From assembly GCA_016302015.1 (NCBI GenBank), contig JAEDOJ010000118.1, positions 1-5,114 of the forward strand: DNA of 5,114 nt. The letters run 5' to 3'. Shown here piece after piece: positions 1 through 5,114 of the stretch. Under the pieces are notes generated by a model that worked only from the letters and a program-made list of their open reading frames with translations, was not told the DNA's origin and did no database searches. Origin of the DNA: Oscillospiraceae bacterium (GTDB lineage: Bacteria; Bacillota_A; Clostridia; Oscillospirales; Oscillospiraceae). The translations under genes and the position numbers were made by a program. Each line of letters starts with the position of its first letter. Within the stretch, counting starts at the first letter, position 1.

Positions 1-1156
1 TGATTGCGGAAATGGTAGAGGCAGGGGTGTCGCCGGGAACGGCAATCATATCCAGGCCTACGGAGCATACGCAGGTCATGGCCTCCAGCTTATCCAACTG
101 CAGACAGCCCGCTTCGGCGGAGGCGATCATCCCCGCATCCTCGGAAACGGGGATAAAGGCGCCGGACAGCCCTCCCACATGGGAGGAGGCCATGACGCCG
201 CCCTTTTTCACGGCGTCGTTCAGAAGGGCAAGGGCAGCGGTGGTGCCATGGGTTCCACAGCGTTCCAGACCCATCAGCTCCAGAATTTCCGCAACGCTGT
301 CCCCACGGGCAGGAGTGGGAGCAAGGGACAGGTCTACAATACCAAAGGAGGCGTTCAGCCGTTTACTGGCCTCCTTTGCCACCAACTGACCGATTCTGGT
401 AATGCGGAAGGCGGTTTTTTTAATGGTTTCCGCCACCTCGTCAAAGGGCTTTCCTTTGCAATTCTTTAAGGCATTTGCCACCACGCCGGGGCCGGAAACG
501 CCTACATTGATCACGCACTCCGCTTCGCCCACGCCGTGAAAGGCGCCGGCCATAAAGGGATTGTCCTCCACGGCGTTGGCAAAGACCACCAGCTTGGCGC
601 AGCCCAAACCCCGGTTTTCCGCAGTCAGGGCTGCGGTTTCCTTCACAATACAGCCCATGAGCGCCACAGCATCCATGTCAATACCGGCTTTGGTGGAGGC
701 CAGATTCACGCTGCAGCACACACGCTCTGTAGCGGCCAGGGCTTCGGGAATGCTGGACAAAAAGGCACGGTCGCCTTTGGTCATGCCCTTCTGAACCAGT
801 GCGGTGTAGCCGCCGATAAAATTCACGCCCACAGCCTTGGCGGCTCGGTCTAAGGTCAGCGCCAGCCGGAGGAAGCCCTCCTTGTCAAAGCTCCCGCCGA
901 TCAGGGAAATGGGTGTGACGGAGATCCGCTTGTTGACCACGGGAATGCCGTACTCGTGCTCGATATCCTCGCCGGTTTTCACCAGATCCTTTGCAAGGGT
1001 GGTAATTTTGGCATAAACTTTTTCACAGCAGCGGTCGACCTCCGGGTCGATGCAGTCCAGCAGGGAAATGCCCATGGTGATGGTACGAATATCCAGATGC
1101 TGGGACTCGATCATCTCGATGACCTGTAAAATATCCTGAGAATTGATCAGATTCAT
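1..1156 (-). CDS. UPF0210 (DUF711, PFL family) protein, C-terminus cut by window edge
   Basis: The reading frame is open from an ATG at 1156 to the left edge, giving 385 codons of a family that is usually about 450 residues, so roughly the last 65 are outside. The start [17 protein letters not shown] is typical of UPF0210. Other family-like stretches are [14 protein letters not shown] (about 75-88), [13 protein letters not shown] (112-124), [17 protein letters not shown] (192-208), [11 protein letters not shown] (about 216-226) and [16 protein letters not shown] further on. Homologues such as the S. pneumoniae SP0239 type have a fold related to pyruvate formate-lyase/glycyl-radical enzymes, but the activity is not established. 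A C-terminal glycyl-radical site cannot be judged because that end is missing. No signal peptide or membrane segment is seen, so it is probably cytoplasmic. It lies 12 nt after the ACT-domain gene, and its Shine-Dalgarno overlaps that gene's stop codon, so the two are very likely co-transcribed and may be translationally coupled. Family identity is confident; function is unknown. Confidence 0.93.
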   Translation of the reverse strand, partial: MNLINSQDILQVIEMIESQHLDIRTITMGISLLDCIDPEVDRCCEKVYAKITTLAKDLVKTGEDIEHEYGIPVVNKRISVTPISLIGGSFDKEGFLRLALTLDRAAKAVGVNFIGGYTALVQKGMTKGDRAFLSSIPEALAATERVCCSVNLASTKAGIDMDAVALMGCIVKETAALTAENRGLGCAKLVVFANAVEDNPFMAGAFHGVGEAECVINVGVSGPGVVANALKNCKGKPFDEVAETIKKTAFRITRIGQLVAKEASKRLNASFGIVDLSLAPTPARGDSVAEILELMGLERCGTHGTTAALALLNDAVKKGGVMASSHVGGLSGAFIPVSEDAGMIASAEAGCLQLDKLEAMTCVCSVGLDMIAVPGDTPASTISAI

Positions 1157-1170
1157 AAGCTCACCGCCTT
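1157..1170 (-). promoter_or_regulatory. Ribosome binding site of the UPF0210 gene, overlapping the ACT gene stop
   Basis: On the minus strand the bases before the ATG at 1156 read AAGGCGGTGAGCTT, a purine-rich Shine-Dalgarno-like stretch. It overlaps the TAA stop of the upstream ACT gene (1171-1169). This supports the 1156 start and suggests translational coupling. Confidence 0.7.
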
Positions 1171-1438
1171 ATATCCGATGCATGGCGTTGAAAATGTCCT
1201 CTCGCTGGACACGAATTACCACGTTGTGCAGCTCGCCCTCGGTTTTCAGACCGGACTGAAGCTGGTCAAAGGGCAGATCGCTCTTTTCAAAGTCGATGAG
1301 CATGATCATGACAAAGTAATTTTGCATGATGGTCTGGCTGATGTCCAGAATATTCACGTTGTGCTGTGCCAGATAGGCGCTGATAAAGGCAATGATGCCC
1401 ACGGTGTCCGCGGCATTTACAGTGATAATCGCTTTCAT
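1169..1438 (-). CDS. ACT domain protein, UPF0237 family
   Basis: This 89-residue protein is essentially one ACT domain (beta-alpha-beta-beta-alpha-beta), the usual length for UPF0237 (S. pneumoniae SP0238 type). It starts MKAIITVNAADTVGIIA, with the ligand-loop Asp11 and Gly14 kept. NVNILDISQTIMQNYFVMIM (about 27-46) is the family-typical strand-turn-strand segment, and the protein ends with the characteristic IFNAMHRI. ACT domains usually dimerise and bind amino acids or other small ligands to control a partner; the ligand for this family is not known to me. The loop reads N-A-A-D, where many relatives have G-K-D, so ligand preference could differ. It is the first gene of an operon with the UPF0210 gene, an arrangement common in Firmicutes, which suggests it regulates or forms a complex with that protein. 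AAAGAGG lies upstream of the ATG at Shine-Dalgarno distance, and a good promoter sits at 1471-1499. Confidence 0.93.
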   Translation of the reverse strand: MKAIITVNAADTVGIIAFISAYLAQHNVNILDISQTIMQNYFVMIMLIDFEKSDLPFDQLQSGLKTEGELHNVVIRVQREDIFNAMHRI

Positions 1439-1470
1439 AGGAAACCTCTTTCTCTGGTATGATGTCTACA

Positions 1471-1499
1471 ATTATAATCCCACCGGGCTGATTTTGCAA
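1471..1499 (-). promoter_or_regulatory. Promoter for the ACT-UPF0210 operon
   Basis: On the minus strand there is a TTGCAA -35 (1499-1494), a 17-bp spacer and a consensus TATAAT -10 (1476-1471). Transcription would begin near 1464, leaving a leader of about 26 nt before the ACT start. The -35 matches the housekeeping consensus at 4 of 6 positions and the -10 at all 6. It is divergent from the promoter at 1524-1552. Confidence 0.8.
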
Positions 1500-1523
1500 G
1501 GGCGGAATTTTTTGAAAAGGGGA

Positions 1524-1552
1524 TTGACGAACGGGGGAAAAAGGAGTATAAC
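1524..1552 (+). promoter_or_regulatory. Promoter for the UPF0371 gene
   Basis: TTGACG (1524-1529), a 17-bp spacer and TATAAC (1547-1552) match the vegetative sigma consensus at 5 of 6 positions in each hexamer. The expected start of transcription is about 1558-1560, exactly where the inverted repeat of the leader begins. The resulting 5' leader would be about 85 nt. Confidence 0.82.
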
Positions 1553-1558
1553 CATAAC

Positions 1559-1598
1559 GTAAAATCATTGAGATTTTTGATGATTTTACAGGTAAAAT
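1559..1598 (+). repeat. Inverted repeat cluster in the UPF0371 5' leader
   Basis: GTAAAATCAT at 1559-1568 and ATGATTTTAC at 1580-1589 form a perfect 10-bp inverted repeat with an 11-nt centre. A third copy of the core, GTAAAAT, lies at 1592-1598 and is itself an inverted repeat with ATTTTAC at 1583-1589, so the middle arm could pair with either partner. Placement at the predicted transcription start fits either an operator for a dimeric repressor or an RNA hairpin at the mRNA 5' end. There is no U-run after it, so it does not look like a terminator. The repeat is seen directly; its role is inference. Confidence 0.65.
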
Positions 1599-1630
1599 GG
1601 CTAAAGTGACGGTTAAAACATCAGAAAAAC

Positions 1631-1636
1631 AGGAGG
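1631..1636 (+). promoter_or_regulatory. Shine-Dalgarno AGGAGG that sets the UPF0371 start
   Basis: A consensus AGGAGG lies 8 nt before the ATG at 1645. The in-frame upstream ATG at 1597 has no comparable site, so 1645 is the likely start. Confidence 0.88.
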
Positions 1637-1644
1637 AAACTTCC

Positions 1645-3129
1645 ATGCGTCAAAAGGGCTTTGACAACGAGACATATCTGCGCTTACAGACCCGGCGTAT
1701 CCGGGAACGGGTGGAGAGCTTTGGCGGCAAGCTGTATATGGAGTTTGGCGGCAAGCTGTTTGACGATTATCACGCATCCCGTGTTCTGCCGGGGTTCCAG
1801 CCGGACAGTAAAATGCAAATGCTCCTGAAAATGAAGGATGAGGCGGAAATCATCATTTCCATCAATGCCAACGACATTGAAAAGAACAAAAAACGGGGTG
1901 ATCTTGGAATTACCTATGATTTGGAGGTTCTCCGGCTGATCGATGAATTCCGCACCTACGGCTTGTATGTCAGCGGCGTGGTGCTGACCCGTTTTGGGGG
2001 ACAACCCTCTGCGGAGAAGTTCGAGGCACGGCTGAACAGCCTTCAGATCCCCACCTACCGTCATTATACCATAGCGAACTATCCCACGGACGCCCAGACC
2101 ATTGTATCCGAAAACGGCTTCGGGAAAAATGACTATATTGAAACTACCCGACCCATTGTTGTGGTGACCGCGCCCGGCCCGGGCAGCGGGAAAATGGCCA
2201 CCTGTCTCAGTCAGCTTTACCATGAATATCGCCGGGGGCGTAAGGCGGGGTACGCCAAGTTTGAGACCTTCCCGGTGTGGAATTTGTCCCTGAAGCATCC
2301 GGTGAATCTGGCTTATGAGTCCGCTACGGTAGATCTGTCGGATGTGAACATGATCGATCCCTATCATTTGGAGGCATATGGGGAGACTGCCGTCAATTAC
2401 AACCGGGATATCGAAATTTTCCCGGTGCTGGAGACCATATTCCGTGAGATTTACGGAACCTGTCCCTACAAAAGCCCCACGGATATGGGGGTCAATATGG
2501 TAGGCTTTGCCATCTGTGACGATCAGGTGTGCCGGGAGGCCTCCAGGCAGGAGGTAATTCGCCGGTATCTGGACACTCAGTGCGCCGTCAAGCGGGGAGA
2601 GGCGGACAACTTACAGGTACAGAAGCTGGAGGTCTTGCTCAATGCTCTGGATGCGGAGGTAACTGACCGTCCTACGGTGGTGGCCGCCAGAGCCAGAAGC
2701 GAGGAAACCGGGAATCCTGCCGCCGCCATTGAACTGGAAGACGGCACCGTGGTCACCGGGAAGACCTCTGATCTTCTCGGCCCTTCCTCCGCAGCTCTGC
2801 TCAATGCCCTGAAACGGCTGGCGCAGATCAATGACAAGTTTACCCTTCTTTCCCCTGCGGTGCTGGAGCCAATCCAGCGACTGAAGGTACAGCATTTGGG
2901 AAATAGCAATCCCAGACTGCATACGGATGAAGTCCTGTTAGCTCTGTCCATCTGTGCGGTGACCAATCCCATGGCCGAACTGGCGTTAAAACAATTGGAG
3001 CATTTGCGGGGCTGTCAGATTCACTGTACGGTCATCCTGTCCAATGTGGATGTTTCCACCTTTAAACGACTTGGGATGCAGTTAACCACCGATCCCGTCT
3101 ATCAGACCCAAAAATTGTTTCACAAATAA
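1645..3129 (+). CDS. UPF0371 / DUF1846 family protein of unknown function
   Basis: This protein has 494 residues, the normal full length for UPF0371. The N-terminus MRQKGFDNETYLRLQ and the block FGGKLYMEFGGKLFDDYHAS (26-45) are family hallmarks, followed by INANDIEKNKKRGDLGITYD (73-92). A nucleotide-binding-like loop GPGSGK lies at 178-183, after a hydrophobic strand (IVVVTAP, 171-177), as in P-loop proteins; whether it binds a nucleotide is not shown here. Further conserved-looking segments are DLSDVNMIDPYHLEAYG (230-246), NYNRDIEIFPVL (251-262) and YKSPTDMGVNMVGFAICDD (275-293). There is no signal peptide or membrane helix, so it is probably cytoplasmic. The start at 1645 is chosen because of the AGGAGG 8 nt upstream and because relatives begin at this M-x-x-x-GFDN; the frame stays open back to an ATG at 1597, which would add 16 residues. 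It is a single-gene unit with its own promoter and a hairpin terminator. Family assignment is strong; the biochemical role is unknown. Confidence 0.95.
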   Translation: MRQKGFDNETYLRLQTRRIRERVESFGGKLYMEFGGKLFDDYHASRVLPGFQPDSKMQMLLKMKDEAEIIISINANDIEKNKKRGDLGITYDLEVLRLIDEFRTYGLYVSGVVLTRFGGQPSAEKFEARLNSLQIPTYRHYTIANYPTDAQTIVSENGFGKNDYIETTRPIVVVTAPGPGSGKMATCLSQLYHEYRRGRKAGYAKFETFPVWNLSLKHPVNLAYESATVDLSDVNMIDPYHLEAYGETAVNYNRDIEIFPVLETIFREIYGTCPYKSPTDMGVNMVGFAICDDQVCREASRQEVIRRYLDTQCAVKRGEADNLQVQKLEVLLNALDAEVTDRPTVVAARARSEETGNPAAAIELEDGTVVTGKTSDLLGPSSAALLNALKRLAQINDKFTLLSPAVLEPIQRLKVQHLGNSNPRLHTDEVLLALSICAVTNPMAELALKQLEHLRGCQIHCTVILSNVDVSTFKRLGMQLTTDPVYQTQKLFHK

Positions 3130-3133
3130 TGAA

Positions 3134-3161
3134 AGCGCCGGCTGTGCAGACAGCCGGCGCT
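3134..3161. terminator. Bidirectional hairpin terminator between convergent genes
   Basis: AGCGCCGGCTGT (3134-3145), loop GCAG and ACAGCCGGCGCT (3150-3161) form a perfect 12-bp GC-rich stem. It starts 4 nt after the UPF0371 stop (3129) and lies 10 nt beyond the aminopeptidase stop on the other strand (3172). The flanking T-tracts are weak: on the plus strand TTTTT is offset at 3175-3179, and on the minus strand the stem is followed by a moderately T-rich stretch. Position and stem strength favour a shared terminator. Confidence 0.8.
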
Positions 3162-3171
3162 CAGTCTGTGT

Positions 3172-4404
3172 CTATTTTTCCATAAACGCTTCGATCTCCT
3201 CCGGATCACGAAGAATATCTGCGGAGAGAACCTGACAGCCGTCTTCGGTGATCAGAAGATCGTCCTCGATCCGAATGCCAATCTCCCATTCGTCAATATA
3301 CAGCCCCGGCTCGTCGGTGATCACAGCGCCGGGAGCCAGAGGCCCGGAGCCAAGGGTCACATCATGCACATCAATGCCCAGATGGTGGGAGACGCTGTGC
3401 ATATAGTATCTGCCGATTTCCGACTCTTTTTCAATCAGGCCAAGCGCTATGCAGCCCTCCGCAAGAACCTTCTTGCAGATGTCGTTCAACTCACGCAGGG
3501 TCACGCCCGGCTTCGCTGCCTCCGCCACAGCCCGATTGGCCTTCAGAACGATGTCGTAAACCTGCCGCTGACGGTGGGAGAACCTGCCGTTGACCGGGTA
3601 GGTGCGGGTGATGTCAGAGCAATAGCCGTCCAGCCTCACGCCCAGATCCAACAGGATCAGACTGCCGTCCGCACAGACCTCCCGGTTGGTTTCGTAGTGG
3701 AGCATGGTGCCGTTTTTTCCGCTACCGGCAATGGTGGGGAAGGAGGTGCCCTCCGCGCCCAGATTCTTGACCATATATTCATAATCCGCCTGCACCTGAT
3801 ATTCCATTTTTCCGGGCTTCAGGTTCTTCATTACGTGCCGCAGGGACTGATCCGTAATCGCAACCGCCTTGCCAATGGCCTCGGCTTCCTCGGCATCCTT
3901 CTGCATCCGCATTCTGGTCACCATGGGCCACAGATCCCGAACCTGGATGCCGGGATGATCCTTAGCAAACTCCTGGGCTTTTACCAGGTTATAATCCGGC
4001 AGATCCTTCGCCTGACAGCGATAGCAGTCAAAGTAGCAGGTGGCAAAGTCTGCGTTGCCCAGGAAATAGGAAACCTCCGGCTCAAACCGATCCAGATAGC
4101 GGACATTTTCAATGCCGGAGACCGCTTCCGCCTCCTTGGCGGTGACCATTTTTCCCGTCCATCGCTCCATATTGGGGTCGGCTTCTTCTATGTACAGGGT
4201 GGTGCGGCAGGAACCCTCATTTTTCGCCATGACAAGGATCATGTTTTCCCGGCGAAGACCGGTGAGATAAAAGAAGTGCCGGTTTGCTTCGAAAGGGAAG
4301 TAGGCATCGGCGCTGACATGAACCTCTGCGCCGGAATAGAGAATCAGCATGGAGCGGTCTTCCATCTGTTCAAAAACTTTTGTTCTGCGTCCTTGGTAAT
4401 TCAT
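3172..4404 (-). CDS. Xaa-Pro aminopeptidase (M24B metallopeptidase, PepP-like)
   Basis: This 410-residue cytoplasmic dimetal aminopeptidase is predicted to remove the N-terminal residue from peptides with proline in second position. Residues 1 to about 130 form the aminopeptidase P N-terminal domain (for example FPFEANRHFFYLTGL, 36-50), and about 170-405 the pita-bread catalytic domain. All five metal ligands are visible: Asp253 (LLDLG), Asp264 (SDITRT), His340 (SHHLG), Glu365 (DEPGLY) and Glu380 (IRIEDD). His236 (LHYETN) and His347 (DVHD) match further active-site histidines of E. coli PepP, so the enzyme should be active. AAGGAG, overlapping the stop of the upstream kinase-like gene, lies at proper distance before the ATG at 4404. 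The 11-nt gap indicates one operon. The stop at 3172 is followed by the 3134-3161 hairpin. A PepQ-like prolidase role is less likely because the motif wording and N-terminal domain resemble PepP, but substrate length cannot be settled from sequence. Confidence 0.95.
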   Translation of the reverse strand: MNYQGRRTKVFEQMEDRSMLILYSGAEVHVSADAYFPFEANRHFFYLTGLRRENMILVMAKNEGSCRTTLYIEEADPNMERWTGKMVTAKEAEAVSGIENVRYLDRFEPEVSYFLGNADFATCYFDCYRCQAKDLPDYNLVKAQEFAKDHPGIQVRDLWPMVTRMRMQKDAEEAEAIGKAVAITDQSLRHVMKNLKPGKMEYQVQADYEYMVKNLGAEGTSFPTIAGSGKNGTMLHYETNREVCADGSLILLDLGVRLDGYCSDITRTYPVNGRFSHRQRQVYDIVLKANRAVAEAAKPGVTLRELNDICKKVLAEGCIALGLIEKESEIGRYYMHSVSHHLGIDVHDVTLGSGPLAPGAVITDEPGLYIDEWEIGIRIEDDLLITEDGCQVLSADILRDPEEIEAFMEK

Positions 4405-4410
4405 TGATTT

Positions 4411-4418
4411 CTCCTTTA
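4411..4418 (-). promoter_or_regulatory. Ribosome binding site of the aminopeptidase, overlapping the kinase stop
   Basis: The minus strand reads TAAAGGAG at 4418-4411: the TAA is the stop of the kinase-like gene and AAAGGAG is the Shine-Dalgarno for the ATG at 4404. This arrangement favours translational coupling of the two genes. Confidence 0.8.
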
Positions 4419-5009
4419 TTTGCTGGCTTCCGCAATGATCCTGGCGCAGGCCTCCAGACCCAGAACGCCGCTGTTCAGGCAGATATCATAGTTCTGCGCC
4501 TGACCCCAGACTCTGCCGGTGTAGTTCCGACAATATACCTTTCGCTTCTGATCCTTCTCTGCCAGACGTTTTTCAATGGCCTTGTCGGTCTTGCCGTATT
4601 TTTCAAGCACCCGCCGGCTGCGGGACTCCATATCCGAGTGGATAAACACATTCAGGCAGTCCTTCCGATCCCGGAGGACATAATCGGCGCACCGGCCCAC
4701 GATGACACAGCGGCCTTCCTCCGCCAGCTCCTCAATGATCCGGGTCTGCTCGATATACAGCTTATCCTGAATGGACAGGACTTCCACGCTGTGCTGATTC
4801 GCCATGGCCAGAGAAAAGAGCAGAGAATGGCGGGCGCTGGCATATTCGCCGTTCTCTTCAATAAATTCCGGGGAAAACCCGCTGCGCTGGGCAACCTTAT
4901 TCACAAGCTCCCGGTCATAGAATTTGTAGCCCAGAAGGTCAGCCACCATTTGTCCGATGCTGTGACCGCCGCTGCCGAATTCCCGGCTGATGGTAATGAT
5001 TCGTTTCAT
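4416..5009 (-). CDS. Cytidylate kinase-like family protein (P-loop NMP kinase fold)
   Basis: This 197-residue protein resembles the 'cytidylate kinase-like' family (Pfam Cytidylate_kin2 type), distinct from the classical Cmk. It begins MKRIITISREFGSGGHSIG, in which the P-loop is GSGGHSIG (12-19), lacking the usual Lys-Ser/Thr of a classic Walker A (GxxxxGK[ST]). GRCVIVGRCADYVL (99-112) is the second family hallmark. The C-terminal segment about 152-180 carries a lid-like basic region (KDQKRKVYCRNYTG) and WGQAQNYDICLNSG. The fold implies phosphoryl transfer from a nucleoside triphosphate, but the substrate is unproven, and calling it CMP kinase would overstate the evidence. No signal peptide is present, so it is probably cytoplasmic. 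It is first in an operon with the aminopeptidase. The start at 5009 is supported by AAGGAG at 5025-5020, 10 nt upstream, and by the conserved N-terminal strand beginning at residue 3. Confidence 0.9.
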   Translation of the reverse strand: MKRIITISREFGSGGHSIGQMVADLLGYKFYDRELVNKVAQRSGFSPEFIEENGEYASARHSLLFSLAMANQHSVEVLSIQDKLYIEQTRIIEELAEEGRCVIVGRCADYVLRDRKDCLNVFIHSDMESRSRRVLEKYGKTDKAIEKRLAEKDQKRKVYCRNYTGRVWGQAQNYDICLNSGVLGLEACARIIAEASK

Positions 5010-5017
5010 ATAGCCAT
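5006..5017 (-). other. Three-codon minimal ORF overlapping the kinase start
   Basis: On the minus strand ATG-GCT-ATA-TGA runs from 5017 to 5006, and its TGA overlaps the kinase ATG (5009-5007). The Shine-Dalgarno AAGGAG ends only 2 nt before this first ATG, too close for normal initiation, whereas it is 10 nt from the kinase ATG. It is probably chance, although a stop-start overlap could influence initiation. Confidence 0.25.
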
Positions 5018-5044
5018 ATCTCCTTCCGATGAACTTCTTCCTAC

Positions 5045-5073
5045 ATTATATCACAGAAGCGCAAAAGTGGGTA
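5045..5073 (-). promoter_or_regulatory. Extended -10 promoter for the kinase-aminopeptidase operon
   Basis: The minus strand has TGATATAAT at 5053-5045, a consensus TATAAT -10 with the extended TGn element. No good -35 is present at 17-bp spacing (TACCCA at 5073-5068), which is tolerable with an extended -10. Upstream AT-rich sequence (5075-5094) could act as an UP-like element. The start would be near 5038, giving a leader of about 29 nt. Confidence 0.72.
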
Positions 5074-5083
5074 TATTTTTTTG

Positions 5084-5114
5084 AAAAAATAAAACCGCCC
5101 CGTCAGGAGCGGTT
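5084..5114 (-). terminator. Intrinsic terminator of a minus-strand gene beyond the right edge
   Basis: Read on the minus strand, AACCGCTCC (5114-5106), loop TGAC and GGGGCGGTT (5101-5093) pair over 9 positions, including one U-G. The T-rich tract TTTTATTTTTT (5094-5084) overlaps the last bases of the stem and continues past it. This is a canonical Rho-independent terminator, so a minus-strand gene probably ends just outside the window. The plus-strand side cannot be judged because the window stops at the stem. Confidence 0.82.

Noticed and set aside
12..853. Several plus-strand open frames across the left 850 bases
   Set aside because: The minus strand there encodes a continuous UPF0210 protein, and the plus-strand products are low-complexity shadows.
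1597..1644. In-frame upstream ATG adding 16 residues to the UPF0371 protein
   Set aside because: It lacks a good ribosome binding site, overlaps the leader repeat, and adds residues not typical of the family; the ATG at 1645 has AGGAGG at 8 nt.
1439..1644. Possible riboswitch or small RNA in the divergent intergenic region
   Set aside because: Apart from the inverted repeat there is no structured, conserved-looking aptamer, and the roughly 85-nt leader has no terminator-like hairpin with a U-run.
1684..2367. Minus-strand open frame (227 codons) inside the UPF0371 gene
   Set aside because: It is a shadow of a confidently identified gene and encodes no recognisable motif.
3364..4407. Long plus-strand open frame (347 codons) opposite the aminopeptidase
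   Set aside because: It is antisense to a gene with all its catalytic residues, has no recognisable domain and lacks a credible ribosome binding site; GC-rich codon positions explain the openness.
4380..5084. Plus-strand open frame (234 codons) opposite the kinase-like gene
   Set aside because: It mirrors the kinase gene, has no family resemblance, and runs through the minus-strand promoter and ribosome binding site.
5075..5090. T7-G-A6 inverted repeat near the right edge
   Set aside because: It is a low-complexity A/T tract explained by the terminator tail and promoter-upstream AT-richness rather than a specific site.

Overview
This window looks like an ordinary chromosomal housekeeping segment from a low-to-mid-GC anaerobic Firmicute. 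The UPF0237/UPF0210 pair, UPF0371, the non-canonical cytidylate-kinase-like protein, strong AGGAGG-type ribosome binding sites and TTGACA/TATAAT-type promoters together suggest Clostridia. Base composition (mid-50s % GC by eye) and protein wording fit an Oscillospiraceae/Ruminococcaceae-like gut bacterium, but that placement is inference. No mobile element, RNA gene, CRISPR array or phage gene was seen.

Layout: (1) 1-1438, minus strand, is a two-gene operon. A small stand-alone ACT-domain protein (UPF0237) is followed 12 nt later by a UPF0210/DUF711 'PFL family' protein whose C-terminus runs off the left edge. Its promoter is at 1471-1499. (2) 1439-1644 is a divergent intergenic region with two well-formed promoters facing outward. 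The plus-strand 5' leader carries a perfect 10-bp inverted repeat and a third copy of its core. (3) 1645-3129, plus strand, encodes a full-length UPF0371/DUF1846 protein. (4) 3134-3161 is a perfect 12-bp hairpin between convergent genes, probably a shared terminator. (5) 3172-5009, minus strand, is a second two-gene operon: a cytidylate-kinase-like P-loop protein, then (11 nt later) an M24 Xaa-Pro aminopeptidase with all five metal ligands. An extended -10 promoter lies at about 5045-5053. (6) The right edge (5084-5114) holds a minus-strand intrinsic terminator for a gene beyond the window.

Functionally, only the aminopeptidase has a confident biochemical role (release of N-terminal residues before proline in the cytoplasm). 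The ACT protein probably senses a small ligand and works with the UPF0210 protein, since the two are adjacent here and commonly so in Firmicutes. UPF0371 is conserved but its function is unknown to me. I found no convincing new system. The most noteworthy items are the repeat cluster in the UPF0371 leader and the concentration of conserved, poorly characterised families in a short stretch.
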